Below are positions 1 through 10,465 of a DNA stretch of 64,000 nt, piece after piece (positions within the stretch are counted from its first letter, which is position 1; each line of letters starts with the position of its first letter). The DNA comes from Bacillus sp. FJAT-27225 (GTDB taxonomy: Bacteria; Bacillota; Bacilli; Bacillales; Cytobacillaceae). The stretch covers positions 124,001-188,000 of the forward strand of contig NZ_MAYU01000022.1 in NCBI RefSeq assembly GCF_001685025.1, written 5' to 3'. Both the position numbers and the translations under genes were made by a program. The notes under the pieces were generated by a model. It was not told the DNA's origin. It did no database searches and was given only the letters and a program-made list of their open reading frames with translations.

Positions 1-249
1 GGTGGCGGGTATCCTCACATGGGCGGATCTCACTACGGCGGCGGGTATCCTCACATGGGCGGATCTCATTACGGTGGCGGGTACCCACAAATGGGCGGCT
101 CTCACCACGGTGGCGGGTCTTCGCATATGGGCGGTTCTCACCACGGCGGCGGGTCTTCGCATATGGGCGGTTCTCACCACGGCGGCGGGTCTTCGCATAT
201 GGGTGGCTCTCACCATGGTGGCGGGTACCCTTATTCAGGTTCACAATCT
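1..249 (+). repeat. 36-bp coding tandem repeat
   Basis: Six direct copies of a 36-bp unit are seen at 1-36, 37-72, 73-108, 109-144, 145-180 and 181-216, followed by a degenerate seventh from 217. Copies 4 and 5 differ by a single base, which suggests recent expansion by slippage or unequal crossing over. The unit length keeps the frame of the Gly/His-rich gene. Confidence 0.9.
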
Positions 250-270
250 GGTCAGCGCAACAAAAAATAA
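1..270 (+). CDS. Gly/His-rich 12-residue-repeat protein (3' end, partial)
   Basis: The reading frame is open from the first base of the window and stops at 268-270, so the N-terminus lies outside. What is visible is about six copies of a 12-residue unit of the type GGSHHGGGSSHM, with variants GGSHYGGGYPHM, and a short basic tail ending in QRNKK. There are no membrane segments in this part. The dense His and Gly content would suit metal binding or a structural surface or coat protein, but this is inference; the family is not recognised. A strong terminator follows at 289-323. The gene lies next to the convergent nickel/urease region, which may be coincidence. An overlapping frame on the same strand is also open because the repeat length is divisible by three, but it has a less plausible composition. 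Confidence 0.7.
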   Translation, partial: GGGYPHMGGSHYGGGYPHMGGSHYGGGYPQMGGSHHGGGSSHMGGSHHGGGSSHMGGSHHGGGSSHMGGSHHGGGYPYSGSQSGQRNKK

Positions 271-288
271 TACCAGAACGATGAAACT

Positions 289-323
289 CACTACTTCTCC
301 GAATCGAGAGGTAGTGTTTTTTT
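289..323 (+). terminator. Rho-independent terminator
   Basis: An 11-bp stem (CACTACTTCTC pairing with GAGAGGTAGTG, one G-U pair) with a 6-nt loop is followed by seven T residues. It ends the Gly/His-rich gene. Confidence 0.85.
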
Positions 324-396
324 GCCCAGTGGCTCCCTCCCCAACTATGTTAAAATTAAACTATTAAATTTGGACGAACTGATGAGGCGAAATCAT

Positions 397-849
397 ATGG
401 ACGAGGACAATAAACCATTTAAAGAAGAATCCTTTGGTACGAAGATAATCATCATCACGGCGATAGCAGCAATGGTTATTGGAGCAGTTGGCTTCGTTTT
501 TAAAATTTATTATTTTGGTATTTTAGGTGCTTTTAAGTTACTTGGAGTTCACTATGAGACTTTGTTTTCATTATTCTTATTTGTTGTATTCTATTTTCTT
601 TTGGGAATTCCTGGTGAAATAGTCTATAAAGTATTTGATGTCCTTCTGTCCAAAATTTCCGCCAAAAACTTTGTTGCGGTTTTTCTAATTAATACATTAA
701 TTACCTGGTCCATTTTGGGGTTGGTCGACACTTTTATGGATTCTATTACTATCAAACCTTTGACGCTACTAATTGTGGCATCCATTATTGCGGTCATAGA
801 AACCGTTTTGGATCAAGATTCCAATTTTTTTACACAAAAAAATGCTTGA
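397..849 (+). CDS. YrvL-like regulatory membrane protein
   Basis: A 150-residue protein with a charged N-terminus (MDEDNKPFKEES) and four predicted hydrophobic segments at about residues 17-40, 50-75, 88-110 and 115-135. The pattern and the FxxK-E-S N-terminus resemble the YrvL family of Bacillus membrane proteins, named as regulatory proteins; this is recognition by eye without an alignment. The ATG at 397 is chosen because GAGG at 384-387 sits 9 bases upstream; a longer frame exists from 322, but it overlaps the upstream terminator. The gene stands alone, convergent to the nickel transporter gene. Confidence 0.5.
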   Translation: MDEDNKPFKEESFGTKIIIITAIAAMVIGAVGFVFKIYYFGILGAFKLLGVHYETLFSLFLFVVFYFLLGIPGEIVYKVFDVLLSKISAKNFVAVFLINTLITWSILGLVDTFMDSITIKPLTLLIVASIIAVIETVLDQDSNFFTQKNA

Positions 850-860
850 GGCCCCAAGCA
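836..860 (-). terminator. Terminator for the urease/nickel operon
   Basis: Read on the minus strand, TGCTTG and CAAGCA pair around a 6-nt loop and are followed by seven T residues. It overlaps the stop codon of the convergent YrvL-like gene. Confidence 0.6.
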
Positions 861-978
861 ATTAAAACCCGCTCAATTAAAATATATGTTTATAAATAAA
901 AAATTCGTACTATTTTTAACATCGCAAGTCCCGGTTATTCAAACAGGATTTTCCTGCATTACACCAGGCATCTAATTC

Positions 979-1698
979 TTATAGCCAAAGGTTAAGCAAT
1001 CCTTCATTGAACCCTAAATTATACATGTAGAATATACCAAAAGCTGTACTTATCACACCTGTTATTAATCCGAATGTCCTGCTAACTGTCCTGCGTTTTT
1101 CGCTTAATACAAAAGGTATACCGATGATGGTAGTGAAAAAAAACATGCCAATAACAGTTCCTGCACCAAATATGGAAATATAGATTGCTGCTTCACCGGC
1201 ACTTTTTACAGTGCTCATCGTCAAAAGAATCATAGCACCGCTTCCTGCTAGTCCATGGACCAAACCGATAAACACGGATCCCAAATATGTAGTGTTATGA
1301 TGCTTGTGTTTATGATCATGTTCCCCACTGCTTTGGTGGGAATGGATATGTGGGTGATCTTCGCCATCATACCCATGTTTATGGATATGGATATGGATAT
1401 TTTTGAAAGATAGAATTGTTCGAACTCCAAGATAGACCAGCATGATTCCTACTAAAAATTCCAAAGACATAGCCAACTTCTCCGGTATTTCATTCTTCAT
1501 AAGGATGACAACAAGGCCAACTATAACTAGTGTTACAGTGTGTCCAATTCCCCAAAACACTCCCGCCAATGAAGCATGCCAAAGCTTTTTACTTTGGCTA
1601 GCGATTGTAGAAACTGCAATGACATGATCCGGTTCAATCGCATGCCGTATGCCTAAGATGAAACCAACAGCCAACACCGACAAAAAAGTGATTTCCAT
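979..1698 (-). CDS. ureH: UreH-type nickel permease
   Basis: A 239-residue integral membrane protein, probably importing Ni2+ for urease. The signature HAIEPDH near residues 19-25 matches the Hx4DH motif of nickel/cobalt permeases (NiCoT/UreH). A cytoplasmic or external loop at about residues 100-135 is very rich in His and Asp, as expected for metal capture. Further hydrophobic segments cover about residues 3-17, 42-65, 78-97, 138-160, 170-195 and 205-230. It is the last gene after ureD, separated by 60 bases that contain a hairpin, so it may be expressed at a lower level than the enzyme genes. The start has an AGGGG ribosome binding site. Length fits the UreH family of thermophilic Bacillus urease clusters. 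Confidence 0.9.
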   Translation of the reverse strand: MEITFLSVLAVGFILGIRHAIEPDHVIAVSTIASQSKKLWHASLAGVFWGIGHTVTLVIVGLVVILMKNEIPEKLAMSLEFLVGIMLVYLGVRTILSFKNIHIHIHKHGYDGEDHPHIHSHQSSGEHDHKHKHHNTTYLGSVFIGLVHGLAGSGAMILLTMSTVKSAGEAAIYISIFGAGTVIGMFFFTTIIGIPFVLSEKRRTVSRTFGLITGVISTAFGIFYMYNLGFNEGLLNLWL

Positions 1699-1723
1699 TC
1701 AATTCCCCTCCATTGCTTGTTAA

Positions 1724-1752
1724 AACCCAGCAATTTTATTAATTGCTGGGTT
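1724..1752 (-). terminator. Intercistronic hairpin between ureD and ureH
   Basis: A perfect 12-bp inverted repeat (AACCCAGCAATT / AATTGCTGGGTT) with a 5-nt loop. On the minus strand it is followed by only four T residues, so it looks like a leaky terminator or a 3' processing site that sets the ureH level relative to the urease genes. Confidence 0.65.
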
Positions 1753-1758
1753 ATCACA

Positions 1759-2583
1759 TTAATATTTTCTTAGAAAACTCGGTGTTTTGTTAAACAATTC
1801 TTGACTAATTATATGGTGGAAATCAGAAAATATTCTTTCAATCATTTGGGTAGTATTGGCTAGCACCCGAATCGTAAATCCTGTAACCTGCAAAGAAGAC
1901 ATTCCCACTTTGTAATCCTTTGAATTGGTATCAATTGACTGATATAAACGGTCAAGGAGATTCTTGTCGGCTTTTTCGTCAATTACAATCATTGATCCCA
2001 AATGTGAATAGCCTTCCATGAGGCCCAACTCCTCCATATTCTGTAAAACCGGATTAAGTTTAATATGATCATAAACGACTAATTCGTTTTCCATATATAT
2101 CTCATTGAATAGCTGGAGCATATCATAACTAAACCGTTCCCCATCTGGAGACCAACCCGGGGTAATAATATCTGAATAGAGAAGTTTGGCTCCTTTCTCC
2201 ATATAGATTACATTCTTTTGTTTATATCGCGCATTCCGATAACCAATTAGCGGATCGGGGATATATTCAAGGTAGCTGCCCTCTTTAAGGTTGATTTCTG
2301 TTTCCTGGTAGGCATGGGTGTTTGGCGTCTTGTATATTTTTGTTGCCGACTGCGTTGTTAAAGTGAGCCTCGCTTGTTTGTCTAACGAGATCTTGATTTG
2401 ATAGCGGTCCCCATCCAAATAGCCGCCGCCTGGATTTAAAATATAGTAACAGGCTTGTCCGGATTCATCATGATAGATGGGACGCATGACTTTATACGCC
2501 CCCTGAAAATATACTTTTTTTGCGACTGTCTTACCCTTTCTATCTTCCGCATCCAAATGCAAAACCCCTGTCCAGTTCTGCAT
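1759..2583 (-). CDS. ureD: Urease accessory protein UreD
   Basis: A 274-residue UreD (UreH in some schemes), the scaffold that binds apo-urease and recruits UreF and UreG for nickel insertion. Recognisable features are the N-terminal TGVLHLDAEDR stretch, the LNPGGGYLDGD motif at about residues 50-60 and the YIPDPLIGYRNARY motif near 108-121, both typical of UreD. The gene starts 3 bases after the ureG stop, with the ribosome binding site inside ureG. Length is normal for the family. Confidence 0.95.
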   Translation of the reverse strand: MQNWTGVLHLDAEDRKGKTVAKKVYFQGAYKVMRPIYHDESGQACYYILNPGGGYLDGDRYQIKISLDKQARLTLTTQSATKIYKTPNTHAYQETEINLKEGSYLEYIPDPLIGYRNARYKQKNVIYMEKGAKLLYSDIITPGWSPDGERFSYDMLQLFNEIYMENELVVYDHIKLNPVLQNMEELGLMEGYSHLGSMIVIDEKADKNLLDRLYQSIDTNSKDYKVGMSSLQVTGFTIRVLANTTQMIERIFSDFHHIISQELFNKTPSFLRKY

Positions 2584-2586
2584 GTT

Positions 2587-3198
2587 TTAAGCCAATCCTT
2601 TTAAAAGGGCATTCTTTTTAATCCAGTCGATGACATCGTTAAGGCCATCATTTGTTTTTAAATTTGTAAAATAAAACGGTTTGTCGCCGCGGAACACTTT
2701 TGTATCCGATGCCATAATATCCAGGTTGGCGCCGACTAAAGGAGCCAGGTCTGTTTTATTGATAATAAACAGGTCAGACTTAATCATTCCTTGTCCGCCC
2801 TTACGCGGAATTTTTTCTCCTTGGGCCACATCGATAATATAAACGGAAAAATCGACAAGTTCCGGGCTGAATGTAGCAGCAAGATTGTCCCCGCCGCTTT
2901 CGACGAAAATCAGTTCAACATCGGGATGTCTCTTAATCAATTCTTCAATCGCCGCCGAATTCATGGATGTATCCTCCCGAATAGCAGTATGTGGACATCC
3001 GCCTGTCTCAACACCAATAATACGGTCCTCCGGCAGGACACCGTGCTTCATCAGAAATTTGGCATCTTCTTTTGTATAGATGTCATTTGTGATAGCAGCC
3101 ATGCTGATTTCATCCTGCAAATGGCGGGTTAATTTTTCAACCAAGGCGGTCTTTCCTGCTCCTACAGGTCCTCCAACACCGATTTTTATAGGTTCCAT
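2587..3198 (-). CDS. ureG: Urease accessory GTPase UreG
   Basis: A 203-residue SIMIBI-class GTPase that delivers nickel to urease. The P-loop GGPVGAGKT is at residues 9-17, the metal-binding Cys-Pro-His at 68-70, and the guanine-specificity motif NKTD near 147-150. The conserved [18 protein letters not shown] segment is present. Spacing to ureF is 34 bases, with an AGGAAGTG ribosome binding site. Confidence 0.97.
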   Translation of the reverse strand: MEPIKIGVGGPVGAGKTALVEKLTRHLQDEISMAAITNDIYTKEDAKFLMKHGVLPEDRIIGVETGGCPHTAIREDTSMNSAAIEELIKRHPDVELIFVESGGDNLAATFSPELVDFSVYIIDVAQGEKIPRKGGQGMIKSDLFIINKTDLAPLVGANLDIMASDTKVFRGDKPFYFTNLKTNDGLNDVIDWIKKNALLKGLA

Positions 3199-3232
3199 AT
3201 GTAAACACTTCCTTTCATCTATTAATCATTAA

Positions 3233-3919
3233 TCAAGACATGAAAATCCGGATATTCACACGTTCATGCTGCATTTGCGAGAGTTCCAGGCCGGGGGAGA
3301 CAATGCCAAAGTCGTCTTCATCCATTGCCTCGACCTTGTCCGTGGCTTCTGTTAATACTCTTTGAAACTCCTGAATCGTTTTCTGGCCTGCTGTTTGGCC
3401 TAACGGTATGGCCCGGACTGCATTTTGCACAAGGCTTGAAACAGTCGAATATAAATAATACAAAATAGTCGTCGATGATGGCACACCGAGATGGTGGCCC
3501 ACAATCGTAAATACAATCGCTGGATGACCAAAAGATACGTTATGTTTGATTCGCTCTGCATAATCAGTTAAAACTGGAATGTCATAAAGAGATTTTACGA
3601 GAAGTACCATTCGGTCTCCCACCCTTTGGGTGCCATCTCTCGTTTCCCGCGGCAAATTTTGCACAGTCAGCATCCGGTCCAGTTTCCATATTTTTTGGGG
3701 ATCATTCTTTTCCAGTGCTTCGTAAACTAAGCGGCAGGCTAGTCCATCAGAATAAACGAGCTGTTCATTTACATAGGCACGAAGCCAGCGGGTAAATGAT
3801 TGCTGATCATGCACTTTGTCGGATTGAATATAAGTCTCCAGTCCATATGAATGACTAAATGCCCCTGTCGGAAAGTTAGAGTCGCAAAGCTGGAATAAGC
3901 AGAGCAGACTTTTATCCAT
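3233..3919 (-). CDS. ureF: Urease accessory protein UreF
   Basis: A UreF of about 228 residues that forms the UreDFG complex and gates GTPase activity. The family motif [18 protein letters not shown] occurs at about residues 8-25. The ATG at 3919 is preferred; an in-frame TTG at 3931 would add four residues, and neither has a decisive ribosome binding site. The start overlaps the 3' end of ureE, consistent with translational coupling. Confidence 0.93.
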   Translation of the reverse strand: MDKSLLCLFQLCDSNFPTGAFSHSYGLETYIQSDKVHDQQSFTRWLRAYVNEQLVYSDGLACRLVYEALEKNDPQKIWKLDRMLTVQNLPRETRDGTQRVGDRMVLLVKSLYDIPVLTDYAERIKHNVSFGHPAIVFTIVGHHLGVPSSTTILYYLYSTVSSLVQNAVRAIPLGQTAGQKTIQEFQRVLTEATDKVEAMDEDDFGIVSPGLELSQMQHERVNIRIFMS

Positions 3920-4367
3920 GGCTGTGCCCAATATGGCGGAAGGCCTTTTTCACCTTCCGCTTTTCACGTTCATAAGGAATCTGAAGGTCTTGCAGTAATT
4001 CCTCTACAAGATAATCATACTGAACAAGCATTTCATTCTCTTCAAATTGGGCGGGGAGATGGCGATTCCCTAACTGGTGGGCAATCGTCCCCATCTCCTT
4101 CAAGCTGCGCGGTTTAATGACGATTAAATCATCAGACAAAACATCGATCATGATTAAATTCTTCTCGTCCATATATAGAACATCACCGGCGATAAAGTCA
4201 CGTGGTTCCTTTAAGCGAATACCGATTTCCTTGCCATGGTCGGTCGTTACCCTCTGGATCCGTTTCATTAAATGGGCACTTTCAAGGTATACCTTTTCAA
4301 TATGACGTTTTTCAATTTCTTCTTTATCCATCTTGTCAACATTCGTTACAATTTTTTCTACTATCAC
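3912..4367 (-). CDS. ureE: Urease nickel metallochaperone UreE
   Basis: A 151-residue UreE that donates nickel to UreG. The C-terminus ends in HIGHSHG, a short version of the His-rich tail found in many UreE proteins. The start is set at GTG 4365-4367: AGGTG lies 7 bases upstream, just after the ureC stop, and the protein then begins MIVEKIV as in Bacillus UreE proteins. A longer frame reading back into ureC is unlikely. The rest follows the peptide-binding domain plus metal-binding domain layout. Confidence 0.92.
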   Translation of the reverse strand: MIVEKIVTNVDKMDKEEIEKRHIEKVYLESAHLMKRIQRVTTDHGKEIGIRLKEPRDFIAGDVLYMDEKNLIMIDVLSDDLIVIKPRSLKEMGTIAHQLGNRHLPAQFEENEMLVQYDYLVEELLQDLQIPYEREKRKVKKAFRHIGHSHG

Positions 4368-4377
4368 TGTCTTCACC

Positions 4378-6086
<1,709 letters not shown>

Positions 6087-6090
<4 letters not shown>

Positions 6091-6410
6091 TTGTTAGACC
6101 CCTTTTCTATTGGACCGTCCACTTTATTATTGAAACCATAGACACGGTCTTCTCCGGCATAATCAACCAGCTCGATTTCTTTTTCATCCCCTGGTTCAAA
6201 ACGTACAGCTGCCCCCGCTGGAATGTTCAGGCGCATTCCCAGTGCTTTATCTCTATCAAATCGAAGAGCTTCATTGATTTCATAAAAGTGGAAATGTGAC
6301 CCCACCTGAACAGGGCGGTCCCCAGTATTTGTCACAGTCAGTTTGGATGTTGCCCTTCCGGCATTACAAACAATGTCTTCTTCTTTTAAAAATAATTGGC
6401 CCGGCTGCAT
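6087..6410 (-). CDS. ureB: Urease subunit beta UreB
   Basis: A 107-residue structural subunit with the typical [11 protein letters not shown] start and the conserved [19 protein letters not shown] core at about residues 26-44. It follows ureA by 21 bases and overlaps ureC by four, so the three subunits are translated together. Confidence 0.97.
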
Positions 6411-6431
6411 TTCAATTGCCTCCTGTCACTA

Positions 6432-6734
6432 TTATTTAATTGGACTATGTACCGTTACTAGTTTTGTACCATCTGGAAACGTCGCTTCTACTTGAATGTC
6501 ATCAAGCATTTCTGGGATGCCATCCATTACATCATCACTTGTCAAAATTGTGGCTCCATATTCCATCAATTCGGCAACTGTTTTTCCATCCCGGGCACCC
6601 TCTAATACTTCGAAGGTGAGAAGTGCAACCGCTTCGGGATAATTTAATTTCAATCCTCTTTCTCTCCGTCGCCTAGCCAGGTCGGCGGCAACTACAATCA
6701 GGAGCTTGTCAATCTCCCGCGGTGATAATTGCAT
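6432..6734 (-). CDS. ureA: Urease subunit gamma UreA
   Basis: A 100-residue subunit starting [13 protein letters not shown] with the [18 protein letters not shown] segment that defines UreA. It is the first gene of the eight-gene minus-strand operon. The ribosome binding site GGAGGG lies close upstream. Separate gamma, beta and alpha subunits match the Bacillus arrangement rather than the fused Helicobacter form. Confidence 0.97.
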   Translation of the reverse strand: MQLSPREIDKLLIVVAADLARRRRERGLKLNYPEAVALLTFEVLEGARDGKTVAELMEYGATILTSDDVMDGIPEMLDDIQVEATFPDGTKLVTVHSPIK

Positions 6735-7036
6735 GCTATACCCTCCACTTTCAACTTTATTTTGCTACAAAGAAATGGAAAAACCTTTAGCATGTTCCCC
6801 TGCTTTTCCATAATTTATACAAGCCTCTTTTTTTCAAAAGATTCTTATTTTCAACAAATTTTTACTTGAAGTTTGTAAGGTCGAAGGATTAGTCCCCATT
6901 AAAAACAGTATGTATTTTTGTTTTAACTTCTTGACAATATGGAAGGCTAACAACTAACGAAAAAAAGAGAAGCTTTACGATGAAAAAGCTCCTCGGGCAA
7001 ATCAATATGCAATATGGATTCGAAAGGGTGATTATC
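6735..7036. promoter_or_regulatory. Divergent control region between ureA and the urea transporter
   Basis: About 300 bases, AT-rich, must hold the promoters for both the urease operon and the divergent transporter. A TTGACA is visible at 6932-6937 on the plus strand but has no good -10 box at 17 bases. I looked for the TnrA/GlnR box pattern TGTNAN7TNACA and saw no full match, so the nitrogen control expected of such a locus is not shown by the sequence. Confidence 0.4.
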
Positions 7037-7981
7037 ATGCAAACAGCCAATCAAAAATCATCGAAAGAAAGAAGTTTATTTTCTTTTCTGACTGCATCTC
7101 TTAAAGGTATTTCTCAAGTTATGCTCATTGAAAATGCCCTTTCTGGACTTATCATGCTCCTGGCCATCACAACCTTCTCTTATTCTTTAGGAATCATTGC
7201 TTTCATTTCAGGCTTAATTGGAACCCTTATCGGCAAGATTGGAGGAGTGGATGAACAAACAATCAATCAAGGTCTGTTTGGTTACAATTCCGTATTGACG
7301 GGGATGGCGCTCGCCATATTCCTGACAGGGCCAAATCGCTGGATCATTGCTCTTGTTGGTGCTGGGATTGCAGCGGTTTTGACAGCCGCATTGATGCGGG
7401 TAATGAAGGACATGGGAATTCCTGTGCTTACATTTCCTTTTATCATTTTGACATGGTTCACTTTGCTAAGTTCTTACCGTTTAAACGTTTTTCACTTAAC
7501 GATAGATATGGTTCCCCAGGATATTTCCCGGTGGGAATTGGATATATCCGGAACAATCGATTGGCCGGAAGCGATATTTAACGGAATTGGACAGATTTTT
7601 TTCGTTCATAGCACTTTATCAGGAATACTGCTTTTTGTTGCAGTTTTTTTAGCCGGATGGAAACTCGGCCTTTATGCTGTATTAGGAAACGCGTTCGCTT
7701 TGTTGACATCGTTTTTTCTTGGAGGAGAGTACAATCCAATTTATATGGGCCTATATGGTTATAATGCTATATTGGCAATTTTAGCTGTGTCTGTCATATA
7801 TAAGACGGATGAAAATCGCTTTTCATCTATCACCGGTATTGTCGCAGCTTGTTTAACCGTTCCGTCCATCGCCAGTTTAACTACTTGGCTTCAGCCATTC
7901 GGACTTCCTGCTTTGACAATGCCTTTCGTCCTTAGTACATGGCTCTTCCTGGGGGCCAGAAAATTCATGCCGAACCTATAA
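7037..7981 (+). CDS. Urea transporter (UT family)
   Basis: A 314-residue membrane channel-like urea transporter. It shows the internal two-fold repeat of the UT family: IPVLTFPFIILTW at about residue 120-135 and LPALTMPFVLSTW near the C-terminus, the Leu-Pro-x-x-Thr-x-Pro-Phe signature lining the urea pore. Around ten hydrophobic segments are present, and a short loop region near 160-190 separates the halves. The ATG at 7037 is preferred over the upstream 6980 because AAAGGGTG stands six bases before it. Its position head to head with urease indicates urea uptake for the enzyme. Confidence 0.9.
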   Translation: MQTANQKSSKERSLFSFLTASLKGISQVMLIENALSGLIMLLAITTFSYSLGIIAFISGLIGTLIGKIGGVDEQTINQGLFGYNSVLTGMALAIFLTGPNRWIIALVGAGIAAVLTAALMRVMKDMGIPVLTFPFIILTWFTLLSSYRLNVFHLTIDMVPQDISRWELDISGTIDWPEAIFNGIGQIFFVHSTLSGILLFVAVFLAGWKLGLYAVLGNAFALLTSFFLGGEYNPIYMGLYGYNAILAILAVSVIYKTDENRFSSITGIVAACLTVPSIASLTTWLQPFGLPALTMPFVLSTWLFLGARKFMPNL

Positions 7982-8213
7982 ACACAAATACACTACATTC
8001 TTTAGATTAAAGGTTATATGAACTTTTTAAGCGAAATCCTGATTTACTGCTCATGAACGAGTTTGTAAAGACGTAAAGAAGAACCTTCATGTAATAATTG
8101 GAACTAGACAGGTGAATCAAATATAGGTAAGGTAATGCTTTACTAAGCATACAATTTGAAAACGCCATCTCGGTTAGGGAAAATTCAAAAAAGCTACTCA
8201 GGAGGAAATCTTT

Positions 8214-8429
8214 ATGTTTAAAAACTTCAAAATAAGGCCAATGTTTAAGGATCAAGTTCATGAGCGTAATCAGTTTAAATTGAATGTTGAGGGAAAAGAC
8301 TATCAAGGACTTTTCCACAATGGAGAAATTCATTGGTTTAATCCACATCCCAACCGTACTTTCGAAGAAAGCCATGTTGAGGCTATTGAATCCCAAGTCC
8401 ACGGTTTGATGGCAGACCACTTGAAATAA
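8214..8429 (+). CDS. DUF5342 / YheE-like small protein
   Basis: A 71-residue soluble protein with an excellent AGGAGG site 7-8 bases before the ATG. The pattern GLFHNGEIHWF followed by a C-terminal helix ending VHGLMADHLK resembles Bacillus YheE-type proteins (DUF5342). Function is unknown. It stands alone, and a longer frame on the opposite strand across it is a shadow. Confidence 0.65.
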   Translation: MFKNFKIRPMFKDQVHERNQFKLNVEGKDYQGLFHNGEIHWFNPHPNRTFEESHVEAIESQVHGLMADHLK

Positions 8430-8906
8430 TAGTTTGATAATATAGCAATTTATTAATTTACCAACAGTGAGTATTAAATTGTAAATGTAACATTTGGTTT
8501 TACATGGTGTGGGGAAAGCGGAATTTGAGTGCACCATCTTTTTTAGGTGAGACATCTTTATAGCTGCTAAACTCATTTGGGAACTAGATAGATAATTAAC
8601 CTTTTTTTACCGGCCTTTGCAGCCTTTAGATGGTCCTTTTTCCGCAAATCCTTCCCTCACACCAGGGTGATGCTTTCAGTGAACAGCGTACAGATTTAAA
8701 TTTCGGTCCTGCACGATATTATTGATGATTGTTTTAATCACCGTACGCCTTATGCCAAAATGAGCAGGAGTGTTTTAGCAGGAATAGTCGTCAAAGGGAT
8801 GCAAACAACTAGACCATAGCTAAAACTGATCGGTCATCCCCCTAACTTTTAAGCCCTCTTCTTTAAGGTTTTGGATTGTGCGTGAAATCCGGTTTACAGA
8901 CATATT
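8430..8906. other. Non-coding or decayed stretch
   Basis: No intact gene is visible. On the minus strand, 8820-8903 encodes only 27 residues (starting MSVNRISRTIQNLKEEG) before a stop; the segment looks like the recognition helix end of a winged-helix or Crp-type DNA-binding domain and may be a gene remnant. It begins a few bases after the stop of the DUF4386 pseudogene. The rest has frequent stops in all frames. Confidence 0.4.
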
Positions 8907-9350
8907 CTAGACATTCACACCAATCTCGACACTGATGTCTTGTTTAACAGCAGAAGCTAGTGCATCCTCATTGAATCCTTTCGAGATGAGCCAAACAGCC
9001 AAAATCATTTCATTTGCTACTACTGGCACTGCCAATATGCCACCCAAAACTGAAATTTGATCGATGACACCGAACATGACTAGCAGGGCGCATATAAAAA
9101 CTGATGCTGCATCTGTTATACCGAGGATGGAAATAGGCCTCGGAACTAGCTTTGTTTTATAAAAAATATAACTGTACATGAGTGCGTTAATTCCTAGCAT
9201 GAAAAGGGAGCCAAGCATGAAGGTCCAGTCGCGGATAGCTTTTTAAAGAATTCCTGAACTTTGATAAGATGAAATATCCGGGGCTGCCGCCGCTACGAAT
9301 TCCCGGATCAAGGTTAGAAGGGAAAGGATACTAATTACTCTAACAGTAAT
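8907..9350 (-). pseudogene. Truncated DUF4386 membrane protein copy
   Basis: This is a second copy of the C-terminal part of the intact DUF4386 gene at 10466-11200. An open frame of 103 residues starts at the ATG at 9216-9218, but homology continues upstream to about 9350. In the intact gene the segment reads Gly-Ile-Leu-Leu-Lys-Ala; here a TAA replaces the second Leu codon at 9243-9245. The N-terminal half is missing, and homology ends exactly where the stop codon of the next gene (9351) begins. It has no plausible ribosome binding site of its own. Confidence 0.8.
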
Positions 9351-10304
9351 CTATATGACTCTTAGAACTATCTTCCCCTTTGTACGTCCACTTTCAATGT
9401 GATGGTGTGCCTCTACAATTTGTTCTAAAGGATAACATTTTTCAATAATAGGTCTTAATTTTTCTTGCTCTACAAGACCCCTTAGGAAATCCAAATCTCT
9501 ATCATTTGGTTTAGTAAGATGAATCTTTGCTTTCTTGCGACCTATTAATGAACCTACCATCAATTGAAATGGATGGTATTTAGGGAAAAATAGGTGTTCC
9601 GTAATATATAGGCCTTCCTCAGTTAAAGAGTGCAAACAACTGAAAAAGGTTCGTTTCCCAACTGCATCAAGTATAATATCATATTTATTTCCATTATCCG
9701 TGAAATCTTCCTTGGTATAATCAATAACATTTTGTGCCCCAAGTTCCTTAACCCAATTTAAATTGGAGGTACTACAAACAGCTGTTACCTCAGCCCCAAA
9801 ATAACTTGCAAGTTGAACAGCAAAATGCCCTACTCCTCCAGAAGCTCCATATATTAAGACCTTTTGACCTTCCTTTACCTGTGCTACATCTCGCAATGCT
9901 TGTAACGCAGTTTGAGCAGCACACGGTATAGCAGACGCTTCCTCAAAAGTTATGTTTTTCGGCATATGACTTAGGAAATTCTCACGTGGAGAGACATATT
10001 CAGAATGAGATCCGAAGCAACTCCCGAAAACGCGATCACCCACCTTAAATTTGCGTACATTTTCACCGACAGCCTCAATAGTCCCCGCAACATCTATGCC
10101 TAGTATCGGATTTTTGGGTTTTGTTAGTCCATTATCCAACCTTGTTGGTAAATACCCCTTTCTATACAAGTAGTCTAATGTATTGACGGATGCACTGTGT
10201 ACACGAATCAACACCCTATCTTGTTCCTTGATGGATGGCTGTTCGACATCCTTTATATCCATAACTTCAGGGGGACCATAGGTACTATAAATCGCTGCTC
10301 TCAC
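9351..10304 (-). CDS. MDR-family NAD(P)-dependent oxidoreductase
   Basis: A 317-residue zinc-independent-looking medium-chain dehydrogenase/reductase of the quinone oxidoreductase (zeta-crystallin) type. The N-terminal GroES-like domain has GIDVAGTIEAVG at about residues 71-82; the Rossmann nucleotide site YGASGGVGHFAVQLA occurs near 150-164. The catalytic-zinc Cys/His set of alcohol dehydrogenases is not evident. The GTG at 10304 is chosen because GGAGGT sits 7 bases upstream; a TTG further upstream would put that site inside the gene. It lies between the two DUF4386 copies and its stop abuts the pseudogene border. Substrate is unknown. Confidence 0.85.
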   Translation of the reverse strand: MRAAIYSTYGPPEVMDIKDVEQPSIKEQDRVLIRVHSASVNTLDYLYRKGYLPTRLDNGLTKPKNPILGIDVAGTIEAVGENVRKFKVGDRVFGSCFGSHSEYVSPRENFLSHMPKNITFEEASAIPCAAQTALQALRDVAQVKEGQKVLIYGASGGVGHFAVQLASYFGAEVTAVCSTSNLNWVKELGAQNVIDYTKEDFTDNGNKYDIILDAVGKRTFFSCLHSLTEEGLYITEHLFFPKYHPFQLMVGSLIGRKKAKIHLTKPNDRDLDFLRGLVEQEKLRPIIEKCYPLEQIVEAHHHIESGRTKGKIVLRVI

Positions 10305-10465
10305 CTGCAATACCTCCAAAACGATTCTATTTTAAAACCTTTAATCAATTGAAACCTCTTTACATTGCCCGCATAGCAATTAGCATACGAATGAGAGCAC
10401 TGACGATAACTTTGGTCAAAACAGAACTTGTAACTTGTTTTCGCCTTGCGTTTTCTTTCACCATA

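Noticed and set aside
1-249. 36-bp regularly repeated sequence resembling a CRISPR-like array
   Set aside because: Units are directly adjacent without unique spacers and encode an in-frame 12-residue repeat, so this is a coding tandem repeat.
6735-7036. TnrA/GlnR box between the urease operon and urea transporter
   Set aside because: No stretch fits TGTNAN7TNACA on either strand by eye.
8007-8576. 189-codon open frame on the minus strand
   Set aside because: It lies opposite the DUF5342 gene, which has an ideal ribosome binding site; the product has an erratic composition and no family.
8580-8820. Remnant of an insertion sequence
   Set aside because: A plus-strand stretch reads like a short conserved protein piece, but it matches no transposase I recognise and has no inverted ends.
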